From NCBI RefSeq assembly GCF_009498035.1, contig NZ_CP034550.1, forward strand, positions 10,602,001-10,666,000: a stretch of 64,000 nt of DNA. Direction: 5' to 3'. Below, one piece after another: positions 18,686-26,280 of the stretch (positions are counted from its first letter, which is position 1; every line of letters starts with the position of its first letter). Source of the stretch: Saccharothrix syringae. Its GTDB lineage: Bacteria > Actinomycetota > Actinomycetes > Mycobacteriales > Pseudonocardiaceae. The notes beneath the pieces were generated by a model, which saw only the letters and a program-made list of their open reading frames with translations, did no database searches and was not told the DNA's origin. The position numbers and the translations under genes are program-made.

Positions 18686-18758
18686 GTCGGTAGGTCGCGA
18701 CTCGTTTCCCGGCGATCACGCTCTTCGATCGTCGGGAAACCAGTCGCGAACTGCCGAC
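18686..18758. repeat. Long imperfect inverted repeat (31-bp arms) between mshD and glnR
   Basis: Left arm 18686-18716 and right arm 18728-18758 are complementary at 27 of 31 positions around an 11-base loop. Conserved cores are TCGCGACT/AGTCGCGA and GTTTCCCG/CGGGAAAC. It could fold as a 73-nt hairpin in RNA or be a palindromic extragenic element. No T-tract follows. Confidence 0.7.
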
Positions 18759-18775
18759 TTCCAGGCGGCCGAGCC

Positions 18776-18794
18776 GCCGCGCCGGAGGCGCGGC
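18776..18794. terminator. Hairpin just after glnR
   Basis: GCCGCGCC and GGCGCGGC form a perfect 8-bp stem with a 3-base loop, 2 bases after the glnR stop on the minus strand. There is no U-run, as is common for actinobacterial terminators, so function is inferred from position. Confidence 0.5.
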
Positions 18795-18796
18795 AA

Positions 18797-19549
18797 TCAA
18801 GCGCGGAAGATCAGCTCCGCGTCGTCGATGCTCGTGTCCTGGGCGTCGATGTGCTCGACTCGGCGGGCGCTGCCCGGGCGCGGCGGGCGGACGAACTTGT
18901 AGCCCACGTTGCGCACGGTGCCGATCAGCGACTCGTGCTCGGGGCCGAGCTTGGCGCGCAGCCGCCGGACGTGGACGTCCACGGTGCGGGTGCCGCCGAA
19001 GAAGTCGTAGCCCCAGACCTCCTGGAGCAGCTGCGCGCGGGTGAACACCCGGCCTGCGTGCTGCGCCAGGTACTTCAGGAGCTCGAACTCCTTGTAGGTC
19101 AGGTCGAGCGGGCGGCCGCGCAGGCGCGCGGTGTAGGTGGCCTCGTCGATGACCAGCTCGCCGAGCTGGAGCGAGCCGTCGCCGCCGGTCTGCGCGGTGC
19201 CGCGCCGGGAGCGCACCAGGCGCAGCCGGGCGTCCACCTCGGCCGGGCCGGAGGTGGGCAGCAGGATCTCGTCGACGCTCCAGTCGGAGTTGACGGCGAC
19301 CAGGCCGCCCTCGGTGACGATGGCCACCACGGGCACGTCCACGCCGCTGGAGTCGAGCAGCCGGCACAGGCTGCGCGCGGCGACCAGGTCGGCCCTGGCG
19401 TCGACCAGGACGATGTCGTGGGGGCCCGCTTCCAGCAGCGCCGAGACCTCCGGGCGCAGCGGGCGCACCTCGTGCGGGAGGAGCGACAGCGCGGGGAGGA
19501 CCGCCTCTGGGTCGGAGTCGGTGGTCAGCAACAGCACGTCGATGCTCAT
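18797..19549 (-). CDS. glnR: GlnR-type orphan response regulator (nitrogen)
   Basis: 250 aa. The receiver half ([28 protein letters not shown]) carries the GlnR-typical [11 protein letters not shown] site but lacks the normal acidic pocket, matching the orphan GlnR class that acts without phosphorylation by a partner kinase. The C-terminal OmpR winged helix is clear: [33 protein letters not shown] and [15 protein letters not shown]. GlnR controls glutamine synthetase and ammonium uptake genes. No histidine kinase is nearby. ATG 19549. Synteny with Rv0818 beside mshD supports the call. Confidence 0.9.
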   Translation of the reverse strand: MSIDVLLLTTDSDPEAVLPALSLLPHEVRPLRPEVSALLEAGPHDIVLVDARADLVAARSLCRLLDSSGVDVPVVAIVTEGGLVAVNSDWSVDEILLPTSGPAEVDARLRLVRSRRGTAQTGGDGSLQLGELVIDEATYTARLRGRPLDLTYKEFELLKYLAQHAGRVFTRAQLLQEVWGYDFFGGTRTVDVHVRRLRAKLGPEHESLIGTVRNVGYKFVRPPRPGSARRVEHIDAQDTSIDDAELIFRA

Positions 19550-19724
19550 CGCGGCGCCCTCTCGTTCGGCCGGTGCGCGGTCACCGACCCAGGCGAGCGA
19601 AGTACGGTGACCGGGGCCCCGTTGCCTGCGGATGACGGAGACAATACCGGTGCGCACGTCAAAAGACCCAGGTCAGCAGGTCGGGGTCACAGTTGTTTCC
19701 ACAAGCGTCACGCCTGTTACATCC

Positions 19725-20465
19725 ATGTCACACGACGCCGTTCCCCTGCACGGTGTGCACGTGAGGTGCGCACGTTCGGTGACGGAACTGGCCTTCGTGG
19801 TCGGTCACGGCTTCACCAACCACGTACGAAAGCCCTACGTGCACCGGGTGCTGCGGCGGTTCGCGCGGCACGGCGGGGTCGTCGCGCTGGACTTCCGGGG
19901 GCACGGCCGTTCCGGCGGTCGGTCCACGGTCGGCCGCGACGAGGTGCACGACCTGGCGGCCGGCGTTTCGCTCGCCCGCCTGCTGGGGTACCGACGCGTG
20001 GTGACCGTCGGGTTCTCCATGGGCGCGTCCGTCGCGCTGCGCCACGCGGCCCTGCACGGGGACCGGCCGGACGCCGTGGCGGCGGTCAGCGCGCCCTCGC
20101 GCTGGTGGGTGCGCGACACCCCGGCCATGCGCCGGGTGCACTGGCTGCTGGAGCAGCCGCACGGCAGGCTCGCCGCCCGCGCGCTGGGCGTGCGCCTGGG
20201 CCCGCCGTGGACCGCGGTGCCGGAGAGCCCGCTGGAGGTGGTGCACCGCATCGCGCCCACCCCGCTGCTCCTCGTGCACGGCGAGCACGACCACTACTTC
20301 GGCCCGGCCCACGCGGTCGCCCTGCACCGGGCCGCGGGCGGCGACGCGCGGCTGTGGCTGGAGCCGGGGGTGCGGCACGCCGAGTCGGCGATGACCCCGG
20401 CTCTGGTAGACCGGATCGCGACCTGGCTCGACCACAGCTCCCGGGGGAACGGCGACCGACCATGA
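19725..20465 (+). CDS. Alpha/beta hydrolase
   Basis: About 246 aa from ATG 19725; ATG 19632 would add 31 residues without any ribosome binding site. Serine-hydrolase triad is visible: nucleophile in VGFSMGAS (GxSxG), acid in VHGEHDHYFG and His in GVRHAES. The oxyanion region reads VVGHGFTNH and the fold strand is VVALDFRGHGRSGG. The substrate is unknown. It is divergent from glnR and its stop overlaps the lmeA-like start by four bases (ATGA at 20462-20465), so it is the first gene of an operon with lmeA and the thioredoxin-like gene. Confidence 0.82.
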   Translation: MSHDAVPLHGVHVRCARSVTELAFVVGHGFTNHVRKPYVHRVLRRFARHGGVVALDFRGHGRSGGRSTVGRDEVHDLAAGVSLARLLGYRRVVTVGFSMGASVALRHAALHGDRPDAVAAVSAPSRWWVRDTPAMRRVHWLLEQPHGRLAARALGVRLGPPWTAVPESPLEVVHRIAPTPLLLVHGEHDHYFGPAHAVALHRAAGGDARLWLEPGVRHAESAMTPALVDRIATWLDHSSRGNGDRP

Positions 20466-21265
20466 CCACCACCCAGACCAAGCGCCGCCCCACCCGCGGC
20501 CGCAAGCTGATCATCGCCGCCCTGGTGCTCGGCGCGCTGCTGGTCGCCGCGGACTTCGCGCTGGCCGCGGCGGGCGAGTACCAGGTCGCCCAGCGGATGC
20601 GCCAGCAGTTCCGGCTGGGCGAGGACCCGTCGGTCCGCATCAACGGCTTCCCGTTCACCACCCAGGCCCTGGCCGGCGACTACCGGGACGTGGAGATCAG
20701 CGCCAGCGGCGTGCCGGTCGGCGACCAGCTGCGCGACCTGGAGATCCGGGCGAACCTGCACCACGTGCGCATCGGCCTGTCCGACCTGCTGTCGGGCAAC
20801 ACCGCCAACGCCCGGATCGACCAGGTCCGGGGCAGCGTGAAGATCCAGGCCGCCGACCTGAACCGGCTGGTCAACCAGGTCACGCCGTTCAGCGACATGG
20901 CCATCGAGCCGGACAACCGGGTCGAGCCCGCGGCCGGGCGGCAGCCCGACCCGTCGACGGCGGCGGTGAAGCTGTCGGGCAACACCACGGTGGCCGGCCG
21001 CAAGATCCGCCTCGCCGCCTACGGCACGGTGTCCCTGGTCGACGGCCAGGTGGCGCTCGCGGTCGACGACGTGGAGCTGGACGAGACGTCGCTGGCCGGG
21101 CTGGACGCGGTGCTCGGCGCGGTGCGCCAGGCGCTGAGCGTGACCATCGACCCGGGCGTGCTGCCGTTCACCGTGACGCCGACGGCGGTCCGGGTGGAGA
21201 GCGGCGCCTTCACCGTGGAGGGCACCGTCAACGACATCCCGCTCGACCAGGGCAACGGCCGATGA
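20462..21265 (+). CDS. LmeA-like DUF2993 envelope protein
   Basis: 267 aa. A basic N-terminus (TKRRPTRGRK) precedes one membrane helix or signal (LIIAALVLGALLVAADFALAA, about 15-36). The exported part has the DUF2993 pattern: GFPFTTQALAGDYRDVEISA, IDQVRGSVKIQAADLNRLV and VSLVDGQVALAVDDVEL. In mycobacteria the syntenic protein LmeA (Rv0817c) is a phospholipid-binding factor that helps elongate the mannan of lipomannan; the same role is inferred here. Coupled to its neighbours by four-base overlaps on both sides. Confidence 0.83.
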   Translation: MTTTQTKRRPTRGRKLIIAALVLGALLVAADFALAAAGEYQVAQRMRQQFRLGEDPSVRINGFPFTTQALAGDYRDVEISASGVPVGDQLRDLEIRANLHHVRIGLSDLLSGNTANARIDQVRGSVKIQAADLNRLVNQVTPFSDMAIEPDNRVEPAAGRQPDPSTAAVKLSGNTTVAGRKIRLAAYGTVSLVDGQVALAVDDVELDETSLAGLDAVLGAVRQALSVTIDPGVLPFTVTPTAVRVESGAFTVEGTVNDIPLDQGNGR

Positions 21266-21696
21266 CCGGGGTGTGGGCGCTGCTCGGCGCGGTCGCGGTG
21301 GTGGCCGTCGTCGGCCTGGTGCTGCGGGCCCGCGAGGGCCGCGTCCGCCGCGCCGCGCCGCGCGCCGTGGCCGCCGACCTGCCCGGCCCGGTGCGCGACC
21401 TGCTCGACGCCCGCACGCCGGTGACCCTGGTGCAGCTGTCCACCGCGGTCTGCGCCAACTGCCGGCGGGCGCGGGAGGTGCTGGCCGACCTGGCCGACCG
21501 CACCGAGGGCGTGCGGCACGTCGAGCTGGACGTCACCGACCTGCCCGGGGTGGCCCGCGACCTCGGGGTGATGCGGGCGCCCACGACCATCGCGCTCGAC
21601 CCGTCCGGCGGCGAGCTGCTGAGGGTGGGCGGCGTCCCCCGGCCGGACGCGCTCGCGGCCGCCCTGCGCCCGCACCTGCCTCATTCGAACGGGTGA
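21262..21696 (+). CDS. Membrane-anchored thioredoxin-like protein
   Basis: 144 aa. An N-terminal membrane helix (VWALLGAVAVVAVVGLVLRA) is followed by a thioredoxin fold of about 90 residues. The redox site is STAVCANCRRAREVL, a CANC motif in place of the usual CGPC. The cis-proline region is visible as GVMRAPTTIALD. Probably reduces or exchanges disulfides on the outer membrane face. Overlaps the lmeA-like stop by four bases. Synteny: Rv0816c (thiX). A leader peptide for a sulfur operon follows 67 bases later. Confidence 0.86.
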   Translation: MTGVWALLGAVAVVAVVGLVLRAREGRVRRAAPRAVAADLPGPVRDLLDARTPVTLVQLSTAVCANCRRAREVLADLADRTEGVRHVELDVTDLPGVARDLGVMRAPTTIALDPSGGELLRVGGVPRPDALAAALRPHLPHSNG

Positions 21697-21762
21697 ACCT
21701 GGGATTTCCCACCAGATGGGCGGCACTCCCGACGACAGGGACGAGGGACTACCCTCGCTGCC

Positions 21763-21840
21763 ATGACCACGCTGCTGACCAAGCGACTCGCGGTGGACCT
21801 GTGCCGCGTGCGCAGCAGCCTGTGTCGCGCGGCGCGCTGA
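21763..21840 (+). CDS. Cys-rich leader peptide (Ms5788A family) upstream of the sulfur operon
   Basis: 25 codons: MTTLLTKRLAVDL then CRVRSSLCRAAR and TGA. The LTKRxAVDLxRV...LCR pattern is that of the actinobacterial Ms5788A-type leader, described in mycobacteria as a uORF that senses cysteine and controls the downstream sulfurtransferase operon by translation-coupled attenuation. Two Cys codons (21820s region) are placed before the end, as expected for ribosome stalling when Cys-tRNA is scarce. The 105 bases to the next start could form the regulatory RNA structure. Confidence 0.82.
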   Translation: MTTLLTKRLAVDLCRVRSSLCRAAR

Positions 21841-21945
21841 CCGGGCGGTCCCGGGGCCCCGCGCGTCCTTGACTCCAGGTGCGCGCCTGGCCTACCACCG
21901 CCTGATGACGGACTGCCCCGTCTAGTCCAACACCAGGAGGTCGCC

Positions 21946-22398
21946 GTGCCCAAAGATGCCCCCGTGGACCCGCGCGGACCGCGGTTCAGCGCCTGGATCA
22001 CCTCCGCCATCCTCGCGGTCGTGCTGCTGACCGGGTCGTGGCGGCTGCTGGCCGCGCAGACCCTGCTGTTCGGCATGTGCGCGTTCATCTCGCTCAAGCT
22101 CAACCCGTGGGGCCACGTCTACCGGTACGCCCTCCAGCCGAGGCTCCGGCCGCGCACCGACCGCGAGGAGGCCGCCCCGCTGCGGTTCGCGCAGGGCGTC
22201 GGCTTCGTCTTCGCCCTGGTCGGCACGGTCGGCTACGCCTCGGGCCTGACCGCCCTCGGCGTGGTCGCGACCTCGGCCGCGCTGGTGGCCGCGCTGCTCA
22301 ACGCCGCGTTCGGGCTGTGCCTGGGCTGCGAGGCGTTCCTGCTCCTGCGCCGCCACGTCCCGTCCCTCGCCCGTACCCAGTCGACACCGTCGCAGTAA
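21946..22398 (+). CDS. DUF4395 membrane protein
   Basis: 150 aa from GTG 21946, preceded by CAGGAGG. Four membrane segments are apparent: FSAWITSAILAVVLLTGSW, LLAAQTLLFGMCAFISL, FAQGVGFVFALVGTVGYAS and VVATSAALVAALLNAAFGL. Conserved DUF4395 features are WGHVYRYALQPRL and the CLGCEAFLLLRR end with a CxxC. It commonly stands just before sulfurtransferase genes, so a role in sulfur or sulfide handling is inferred; the activity is unknown. First structural gene behind the cysteine leader peptide. Confidence 0.82.
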   Translation: MPKDAPVDPRGPRFSAWITSAILAVVLLTGSWRLLAAQTLLFGMCAFISLKLNPWGHVYRYALQPRLRPRTDREEAAPLRFAQGVGFVFALVGTVGYASGLTALGVVATSAALVAALLNAAFGLCLGCEAFLLLRRHVPSLARTQSTPSQ

Positions 22399-22422
22399 GA
22401 ACCGAGAAATGGGAGCAGCTCG

Positions 22423-23268
22423 ATGAGCCGTGAAGACGTCCTGGTCTCCGCCGCGTGGGCCGAGGAGAACCTCGACACGCCCGGTGTGGTGTTCGTGGAG
22501 GTCGACGAGGACACGACCGCCTACGACGGGGGTCACATCCCGGGCGCGGTGAAGGTCGACTGGAGGACCGAGCTGCAGGACCCGGTGCGCCGCGACTTCG
22601 TCGACCGCGCCGGCTTCGAGGCGCTGCTGTCGGCCAAGGGCATCGCCAACGACGACACGGTCGTCCTCTACGGCGGCAACAACAACTGGTTCGCCGCGTA
22701 CGCGTACTGGTACTTCAAGCTGTACGGCCACCAGGCGGTCAAGCTGCTCGACGGCGGCCGCAAGAAGTGGGAGCTCGACGGCCGCCCGCTGGACAAGGAG
22801 CCGGTCTCCCGCGAGGCCACCTCCTACCGGGCCCAGGAGCAGGACCTGTCGATCCGGGCGTTCCGCGACGAGGTCGTCGAGGCCATCGGCAACAAGAACC
22901 TGGTCGACGTGCGCTCGCCCGACGAGTTCTCCGGCAAGCTGCTCGCGCCCGCCCACCTGCCGCAGGAGCAGGCGCAGCGCGGCGGCCACATCCCGAGCGC
23001 GATCAACGTGCCGTGGAGCAAGGCCGCGAACGAGGACGGCACGTTCAAGTCGGACGAGGAGCTGGCCGCGATCTACGGCGAGGCCGGGTTCGACGGCTCG
23101 CGCCAGACGATCGCCTACTGCCGCATCGGCGAGCGCTCGTCGCACACCTGGTTCGCGCTGCACGAGCTGCTCGGCCACCAGGACGTGAAGAACTACGACG
23201 GTTCCTGGACCGAGTACGGCTCGCTGGTGGGCGTGCCGGTCGAGACCGGCGACGGCAAGGGGGCCTGA
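22423..23268 (+). CDS. Thiosulfate sulfurtransferase (rhodanese, CysA/SseA type)
   Basis: 281 aa, two rhodanese domains. The inactive N-terminal domain starts at DVLVSAAWAEENL and has DGGHIPGAVKVDW. The C-terminal domain has NLVDVRSPDEFSGK, GGHIPSAINVPW and the active-site loop YCRIGERSSHTWF with catalytic Cys about residue 234. It moves sulfur from thiosulfate to an acceptor such as cyanide or a thiol. Ribosome binding site GGAGC lies before ATG 22423. Synteny: Rv0815c. Two bases separate it from sseC. Confidence 0.92.
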   Translation: MSREDVLVSAAWAEENLDTPGVVFVEVDEDTTAYDGGHIPGAVKVDWRTELQDPVRRDFVDRAGFEALLSAKGIANDDTVVLYGGNNNWFAAYAYWYFKLYGHQAVKLLDGGRKKWELDGRPLDKEPVSREATSYRAQEQDLSIRAFRDEVVEAIGNKNLVDVRSPDEFSGKLLAPAHLPQEQAQRGGHIPSAINVPWSKAANEDGTFKSDEELAAIYGEAGFDGSRQTIAYCRIGERSSHTWFALHELLGHQDVKNYDGSWTEYGSLVGVPVETGDGKGA

Positions 23269-23270
23269 CG

Positions 23271-23573
23271 GTGAGCCTGGACGGTTGCGGCGCGCCCCAG
23301 CAGGGCGTCGACGTCGCGGTGGGCCCGAACGAGGTCGTGCTCACCGGCAAGGTGAAGGCCGGCGGCGCGCCGGTCGGCGGCGCCTACGTGCGGCTGCTGG
23401 ACTCCTCCGGCGAGTTCACCGCCGAGGTCGTGTCGTCCGCGGAGGGCGACTTCCGGTTCTACGCCGCGCCGGGCGAGTGGACGGTCCGCGCGCTGCACCG
23501 GTCCGGCAACGGGCAGGCGTCCGTCACCGCCGACGGGCCGGGTGTGCACCCGGTCGAGGTCGCGGTGGCCTGA
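23271..23573 (+). CDS. sseC: SseC-type DUF1416 protein
   Basis: 100 aa from GTG 23271, two bases after the sulfurtransferase stop. It reads as a small beta-sandwich: VVLTGKVKAGGAPVGGAYVRLLD, FTAEVVSSAEGDFRFYAAPG and EWTVRALHR. The N-terminal MSLDGCGAPQQG holds one Cys. The family is almost always paired with a cysA-type sulfurtransferase in actinobacteria (Rv0814c); its biochemical role is not established. A strong hairpin terminator follows 43 bases later. Confidence 0.88.
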   Translation: MSLDGCGAPQQGVDVAVGPNEVVLTGKVKAGGAPVGGAYVRLLDSSGEFTAEVVSSAEGDFRFYAAPGEWTVRALHRSGNGQASVTADGPGVHPVEVAVA

Positions 23574-23616
23574 GATCCCGCGGGGCGCACGGGTCCTCCC
23601 GGCGCCACCGCCCGCC

Positions 23617-23644
23617 GACCCCGGTGGCGTTCGCCACCGGGGTC
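23617..23644. terminator. Hairpin terminator after sseC
   Basis: GACCCCGGTGGC (23617-23628) pairs perfectly with GCCACCGGGGTC (23633-23644) around GTTC. A 12-bp GC-rich stem, 43 bases past the sseC stop, followed by a short CTTT. Confidence 0.78.
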
Positions 23645-23679
23645 GGCGCCTTTGCGGGTCCGGGGCCTAAACTGGGCCG

Positions 23680-23778
23680 GTGGAACACTTCTTCACCGGG
23701 CTGCTGGTACTCGTGTCCCTGCTCGTCGTGTGGTTCGCCGGGTACGTGGTGTACCGGCTGTTCTCCGACCAGCGGTGA
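23680..23778 (+). CDS. 32-aa single-span membrane protein
   Basis: A GTG-started [20 protein letters not shown] then [15 protein letters not shown]. Almost the whole peptide is one membrane helix with a basic C-terminal tail. Its TGA overlaps the GTG of the nitrobindin gene (GTGA at 23775-23778), the same coupling used by other operons here, which supports it being translated. No family recognised. It may be a small partner or anchor for the nitrobindin. Confidence 0.6.
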   Translation: MEHFFTGLLVLVSLLVVWFAGYVVYRLFSDQR

Positions 23779-24410
23779 GCGGCGGCGAGCCCGTTCCGGG
23801 CAGTGGTGACGCGGCCGTCCAGGCCGCCGCGGCACGCGCCGAGGTGACGCGCGCCCGCAACCTGCCGCAGTTCGACGACCTGCCGATCCCGGCGGACACG
23901 GCGAACCTGCGGGAGGGCCCCTCGCTGCACGACGCGTGCCTGTCGCTGCTGCCGCTGGTCGGCGTGTGGCGCGGCGAGGGCGAGGTCGTGTACCCGACGA
24001 TCGAGGGGCCGTACCGGTTCGGCCAGCAGGTCACCTTCGCGCACGACGGCCGGCCGTTCCTGTACTACGAGGCGCGGTCCTGGCTGCTGGACGCGGAGGG
24101 GCGGGTGATCCGGCCCGCCGCGCGCGAGACCGGGTTCTGGCGCCCGCAGGCCGACGACACGATCGAGGTCCTGCTCACGCACAACACCGGGATCGTGGAG
24201 CTGTACTACGGCAAGCCGCGCAACCAGACGTCCTGGGAGTTCGGCACCGACGCGGTGGTCCGCACGGCGACCGCCAAGGACGTGGTCGGCGCGCAGCGGC
24301 TGTACGGCATCGTCAACAACGGCGACCTGGCCTACGTGGAGGAGCGGGCCATGGTCGGCCAGCCGCTCCAGCCGCACACCTCGGCCCACCTCAAGCGCGT
24401 CGTCGGCTGA
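23775..24410 (+). CDS. Nitrobindin-type heme-binding beta-barrel protein
   Basis: 211 aa from GTG 23775. After a 50-residue N-terminal stretch the THAP4/nitrobindin barrel begins: [20 protein letters not shown] (the GxWxGxG signature), [28 protein letters not shown] and the C-terminal HTSAHLKRV, which contains the axial heme His. Such proteins bind ferric heme and isomerise peroxynitrite or bind NO. Synteny: Rv0813c. The start is coupled to the 32-aa membrane peptide. Confidence 0.9.
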   Translation: MSGGEPVPGSGDAAVQAAAARAEVTRARNLPQFDDLPIPADTANLREGPSLHDACLSLLPLVGVWRGEGEVVYPTIEGPYRFGQQVTFAHDGRPFLYYEARSWLLDAEGRVIRPAARETGFWRPQADDTIEVLLTHNTGIVELYYGKPRNQTSWEFGTDAVVRTATAKDVVGAQRLYGIVNNGDLAYVEERAMVGQPLQPHTSAHLKRVVG

Positions 24411-24609
24411 CCCGGGCGGGGTCTTCCCGCGCCCGGGTCGGCCGCCCCGGCGGGGTTGCCCACGCCCGGACCACCGCCCCCGGCAGGTCTCCGGCACCCG
24501 GCAGGTCTCCCGCACCCGACCTGCCGCCCCGGCAGGTCTTCTCGCGCCCCGACCGGCCGCCCCGGCCGGCCGGCCCCGGTCGGGCCGCGACGCCGCTCAC
24601 CCTCGAACC
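24411..24609. repeat. Low-complexity gap with CCCGGCAGGTCT-type repeats
   Basis: The unit CCCGGCAGGTCTCC (variants with CACCCGAC and TTCTCGCGCCC) recurs three to four times between 24475 and 24560, and CGCCCCGGC-type steps fill the rest. No gene is seen. Confidence 0.55.
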
Positions 24610-24626
24610 GGATTGTTCAACAATCC
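24610..24626. promoter_or_regulatory. Perfect 17-bp GntR-type palindrome before pxpB
   Basis: GGATTGTTCAACAATCC is a perfect palindrome around a central C. The TTGTTCAACAA core is typical of FadR/GntR-family operators. It ends 21 bases before the pxpB ATG, where a bound repressor would block transcription or initiation. No GntR gene is in the window. Confidence 0.72.
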
Positions 24627-24647
24627 ATCAAGACCTACCCTGTACCC

Positions 24648-25253
24648 ATGCGGCTGCGGCGTTGCGGCACCAACGCGGTGCTCGTCGAGGTGGACTCGCT
24701 CGACGAGGTGGAGGCGGTGCGCGCCGCCGTGGCGGCGGCCGGGCTGCCGGACGTGGTCGAGCTGGTCCCGGCCGCCCGGACGGTCCTGGTCGCCACCCGC
24801 CCCGGCGGCCTGCCCGCCGTCCGCCGGGTCCTGGCGGACGCCGACCTGGCCCACCGGTCCGCCACCGGCTCCGCCGAGGTGGTCATCCCGGTCACCTACG
24901 ACGGCCCGGACCTGGACCTGGTCGCCGAGACCGCGGGCCTGACCCGCGCCGAGGTGGTCGAGCTGCACTCGGGCGCCGAGTACCAGGTGGCGTTCTGCGG
25001 TTTCGCCCCCGGCTTCGCCTACCTGGTCGGCCTGCCCGACCCGCTGCGCCAGCCGCGCCTGGACTCGCCCCGCACGAGGGTCCCGGCCGGCTCGGTCGGC
25101 GTGGCCGGCGAGTACACCGCCGCCTACCCGCGGGCCACCCCCGGCGGCTGGCGCCTGATCGGCCGCACCGACGCGCCCCTGTTCGACCCGCGCCGCCCCG
25201 CCCCGGCCCTGCTCGCCCCCGGCGACCGAGTCCGCTTCGAGGCCACCCGATGA
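24648..25253 (+). CDS. pxpB: 5-oxoprolinase subunit PxpB
   Basis: 201 aa. Part of the ATP-dependent PxpABC 5-oxoprolinase, which opens 5-oxoproline to glutamate. Family motifs (KipI/allophanate hydrolase subunit 1): IPVTYDGPDLDLVAETAGLT, VVELHSGAEYQVAFCGFAPG, FAYLVGLPDPLRQPRL, RTRVPAGSVGVAGEYTAAYP and TPGGWRLIGRT. The stop overlaps the pxpC start by four bases. pxpA (LamB/YcsF type) is not in the window. A perfect palindrome sits directly upstream. Confidence 0.93.
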   Translation: MRLRRCGTNAVLVEVDSLDEVEAVRAAVAAAGLPDVVELVPAARTVLVATRPGGLPAVRRVLADADLAHRSATGSAEVVIPVTYDGPDLDLVAETAGLTRAEVVELHSGAEYQVAFCGFAPGFAYLVGLPDPLRQPRLDSPRTRVPAGSVGVAGEYTAAYPRATPGGWRLIGRTDAPLFDPRRPAPALLAPGDRVRFEATR

Positions 25254-26203
25254 CCCCCCACCCCCCGCGTGTCCTCCACCCGGGCACCGCGTGTCCTCCA
25301 CCCGGGCACCGCGAGTCGACCGCTCGGGACCCCCGAGTTCCCCGTTCGCGCACCCTGACCGTGCTGCGCACCGGTCCGCAGGCCCTGGTCCAGGACCTGG
25401 GCCGGCCCGGGAACGCGCACCTGGGCGTGCCGCCCTCCGGCGCCGTGGACGCCCCGTCGCTCCGGCTGGCCAACCGCCTGGTCGGCAACCCCGAGGACGC
25501 GGCGGGCCTGGAGGTCCTGCTGGGCGGCCTGGTGCTGCGCGCGAACGCCTCGTGCACGGTCGCGGTGACCGGCCCGCAGGTGTCCGCGCAGGTCAACGGC
25601 GTGCTGCGCGACCCGCCCTGCCACCTCGCCGAGGGCGACACACTCGCCCTGGGCACCCCGGCCACCGGCCTGCGCTGCTACGTCGCCGTCTCCGGCGGCG
25701 TCGCGGTCCCCGCCGAGCTGGGCAGCCGCGCCACCGACCTGCTCTCCGGCCTCGGCCCGGCCCCGCTCGCCCCCGGCGACGAGCTGCCCCTGGGCGTGCC
25801 CGCCGGCGTCCCGGTCGGCGTGGACGTGCTGCCCCCGCTCCGGGTGCCGGACGAGCTGGTCGTCCCGGTGCTGCCCGGCCCCCGCGACGACTGGTTCGCC
25901 GACCCCGCCGCGCAGCTGCGCGCGGGCCGCTGGGTGGTGTCGGACCGCAGCAACCGGGTCGGCCTCCGCCTCACCGGCACCGGGTTGGAGCGCGTGCCGG
26001 ACCGGGTCGGGCGGGAGCTGCCCAGCGAGGGCCTGGTCACCGGGGCGGTGCAGGTCCCGGCCGACGGCAGGCCGGTGATCTTCCTGGCCGACCACCCGAC
26101 GACCGGCGGCTACCCCGTGGTGGGCGTGGTGGCCGAGGACTCCCTGCCGCTGCTGGGCCAGGCCCGGCCGGGCACCCGGTTGCGGTTCGCGCCCCTGGCC
26201 TGA
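25250..26203 (+). CDS. pxpC: 5-oxoprolinase subunit PxpC
   Basis: 317 aa from the ATG that overlaps pxpB. Family motifs (KipA/allophanate hydrolase subunit 2): VLRTGPQALVQDLGRPG, LGVPPSGAVDAPSLRLANRL, VGNPEDAAGLEVLLGG, VSDRSNRVGLRLTG, SEGLVTGAVQVPADG and LADHPTTGGYPVVG. Homologs normally begin a few residues before VLRTGPQ, so residues 1 to about 35 are an unusual extension; that stretch is encoded by a tandem duplication. An internal GTG near 25360 could be the true start if the extension is not translated. Confidence 0.91.
   Translation: MTPHPPRVLHPGTACPPPGHRESTARDPRVPRSRTLTVLRTGPQALVQDLGRPGNAHLGVPPSGAVDAPSLRLANRLVGNPEDAAGLEVLLGGLVLRANASCTVAVTGPQVSAQVNGVLRDPPCHLAEGDTLALGTPATGLRCYVAVSGGVAVPAELGSRATDLLSGLGPAPLAPGDELPLGVPAGVPVGVDVLPPLRVPDELVVPVLPGPRDDWFADPAAQLRAGRWVVSDRSNRVGLRLTGTGLERVPDRVGRELPSEGLVTGAVQVPADGRPVIFLADHPTTGGYPVVGVVAEDSLPLLGQARPGTRLRFAPLA
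25262..25312. repeat. Two tandem copies of a 25-bp unit at the start of pxpC
   Basis: The 20-mer CGTGTCCTCCACCCGGGCAC occurs twice, 25 bases apart, followed by a partial third CGAG. It lies inside the 5' end of the pxpC frame. Confidence 0.7.
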
Positions 26204-26262
26204 GCGGGCTCGGAGCGCCGGGCCGCCCCGCGGCACCGGGCGGCCACAGGTCCGAACGGACC

Positions 26263-26280
26263 CAATTGGTCTAGACCCAT
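26263..26280. promoter_or_regulatory. DasR-type dre site upstream of the chitinase
   Basis: CAATTGGTCTAGACCCAT contains TGGTCTAGACC, the core of the dre palindrome (consensus AGTGGTCTAGACCACT) bound by the GlcNAc-sensing repressor DasR in streptomycetes. It directly abuts the predicted -35 box, so repression relieved by chitin breakdown products is expected. Confidence 0.75.

Noticed and set aside
18594..18796. mshD-glnR gap considered as a riboswitch
   Set aside because: The long inverted repeat is a simple hairpin; no conserved riboswitch core (cobalamin, TPP, SAM, glycine or glutamine type) is recognisable.
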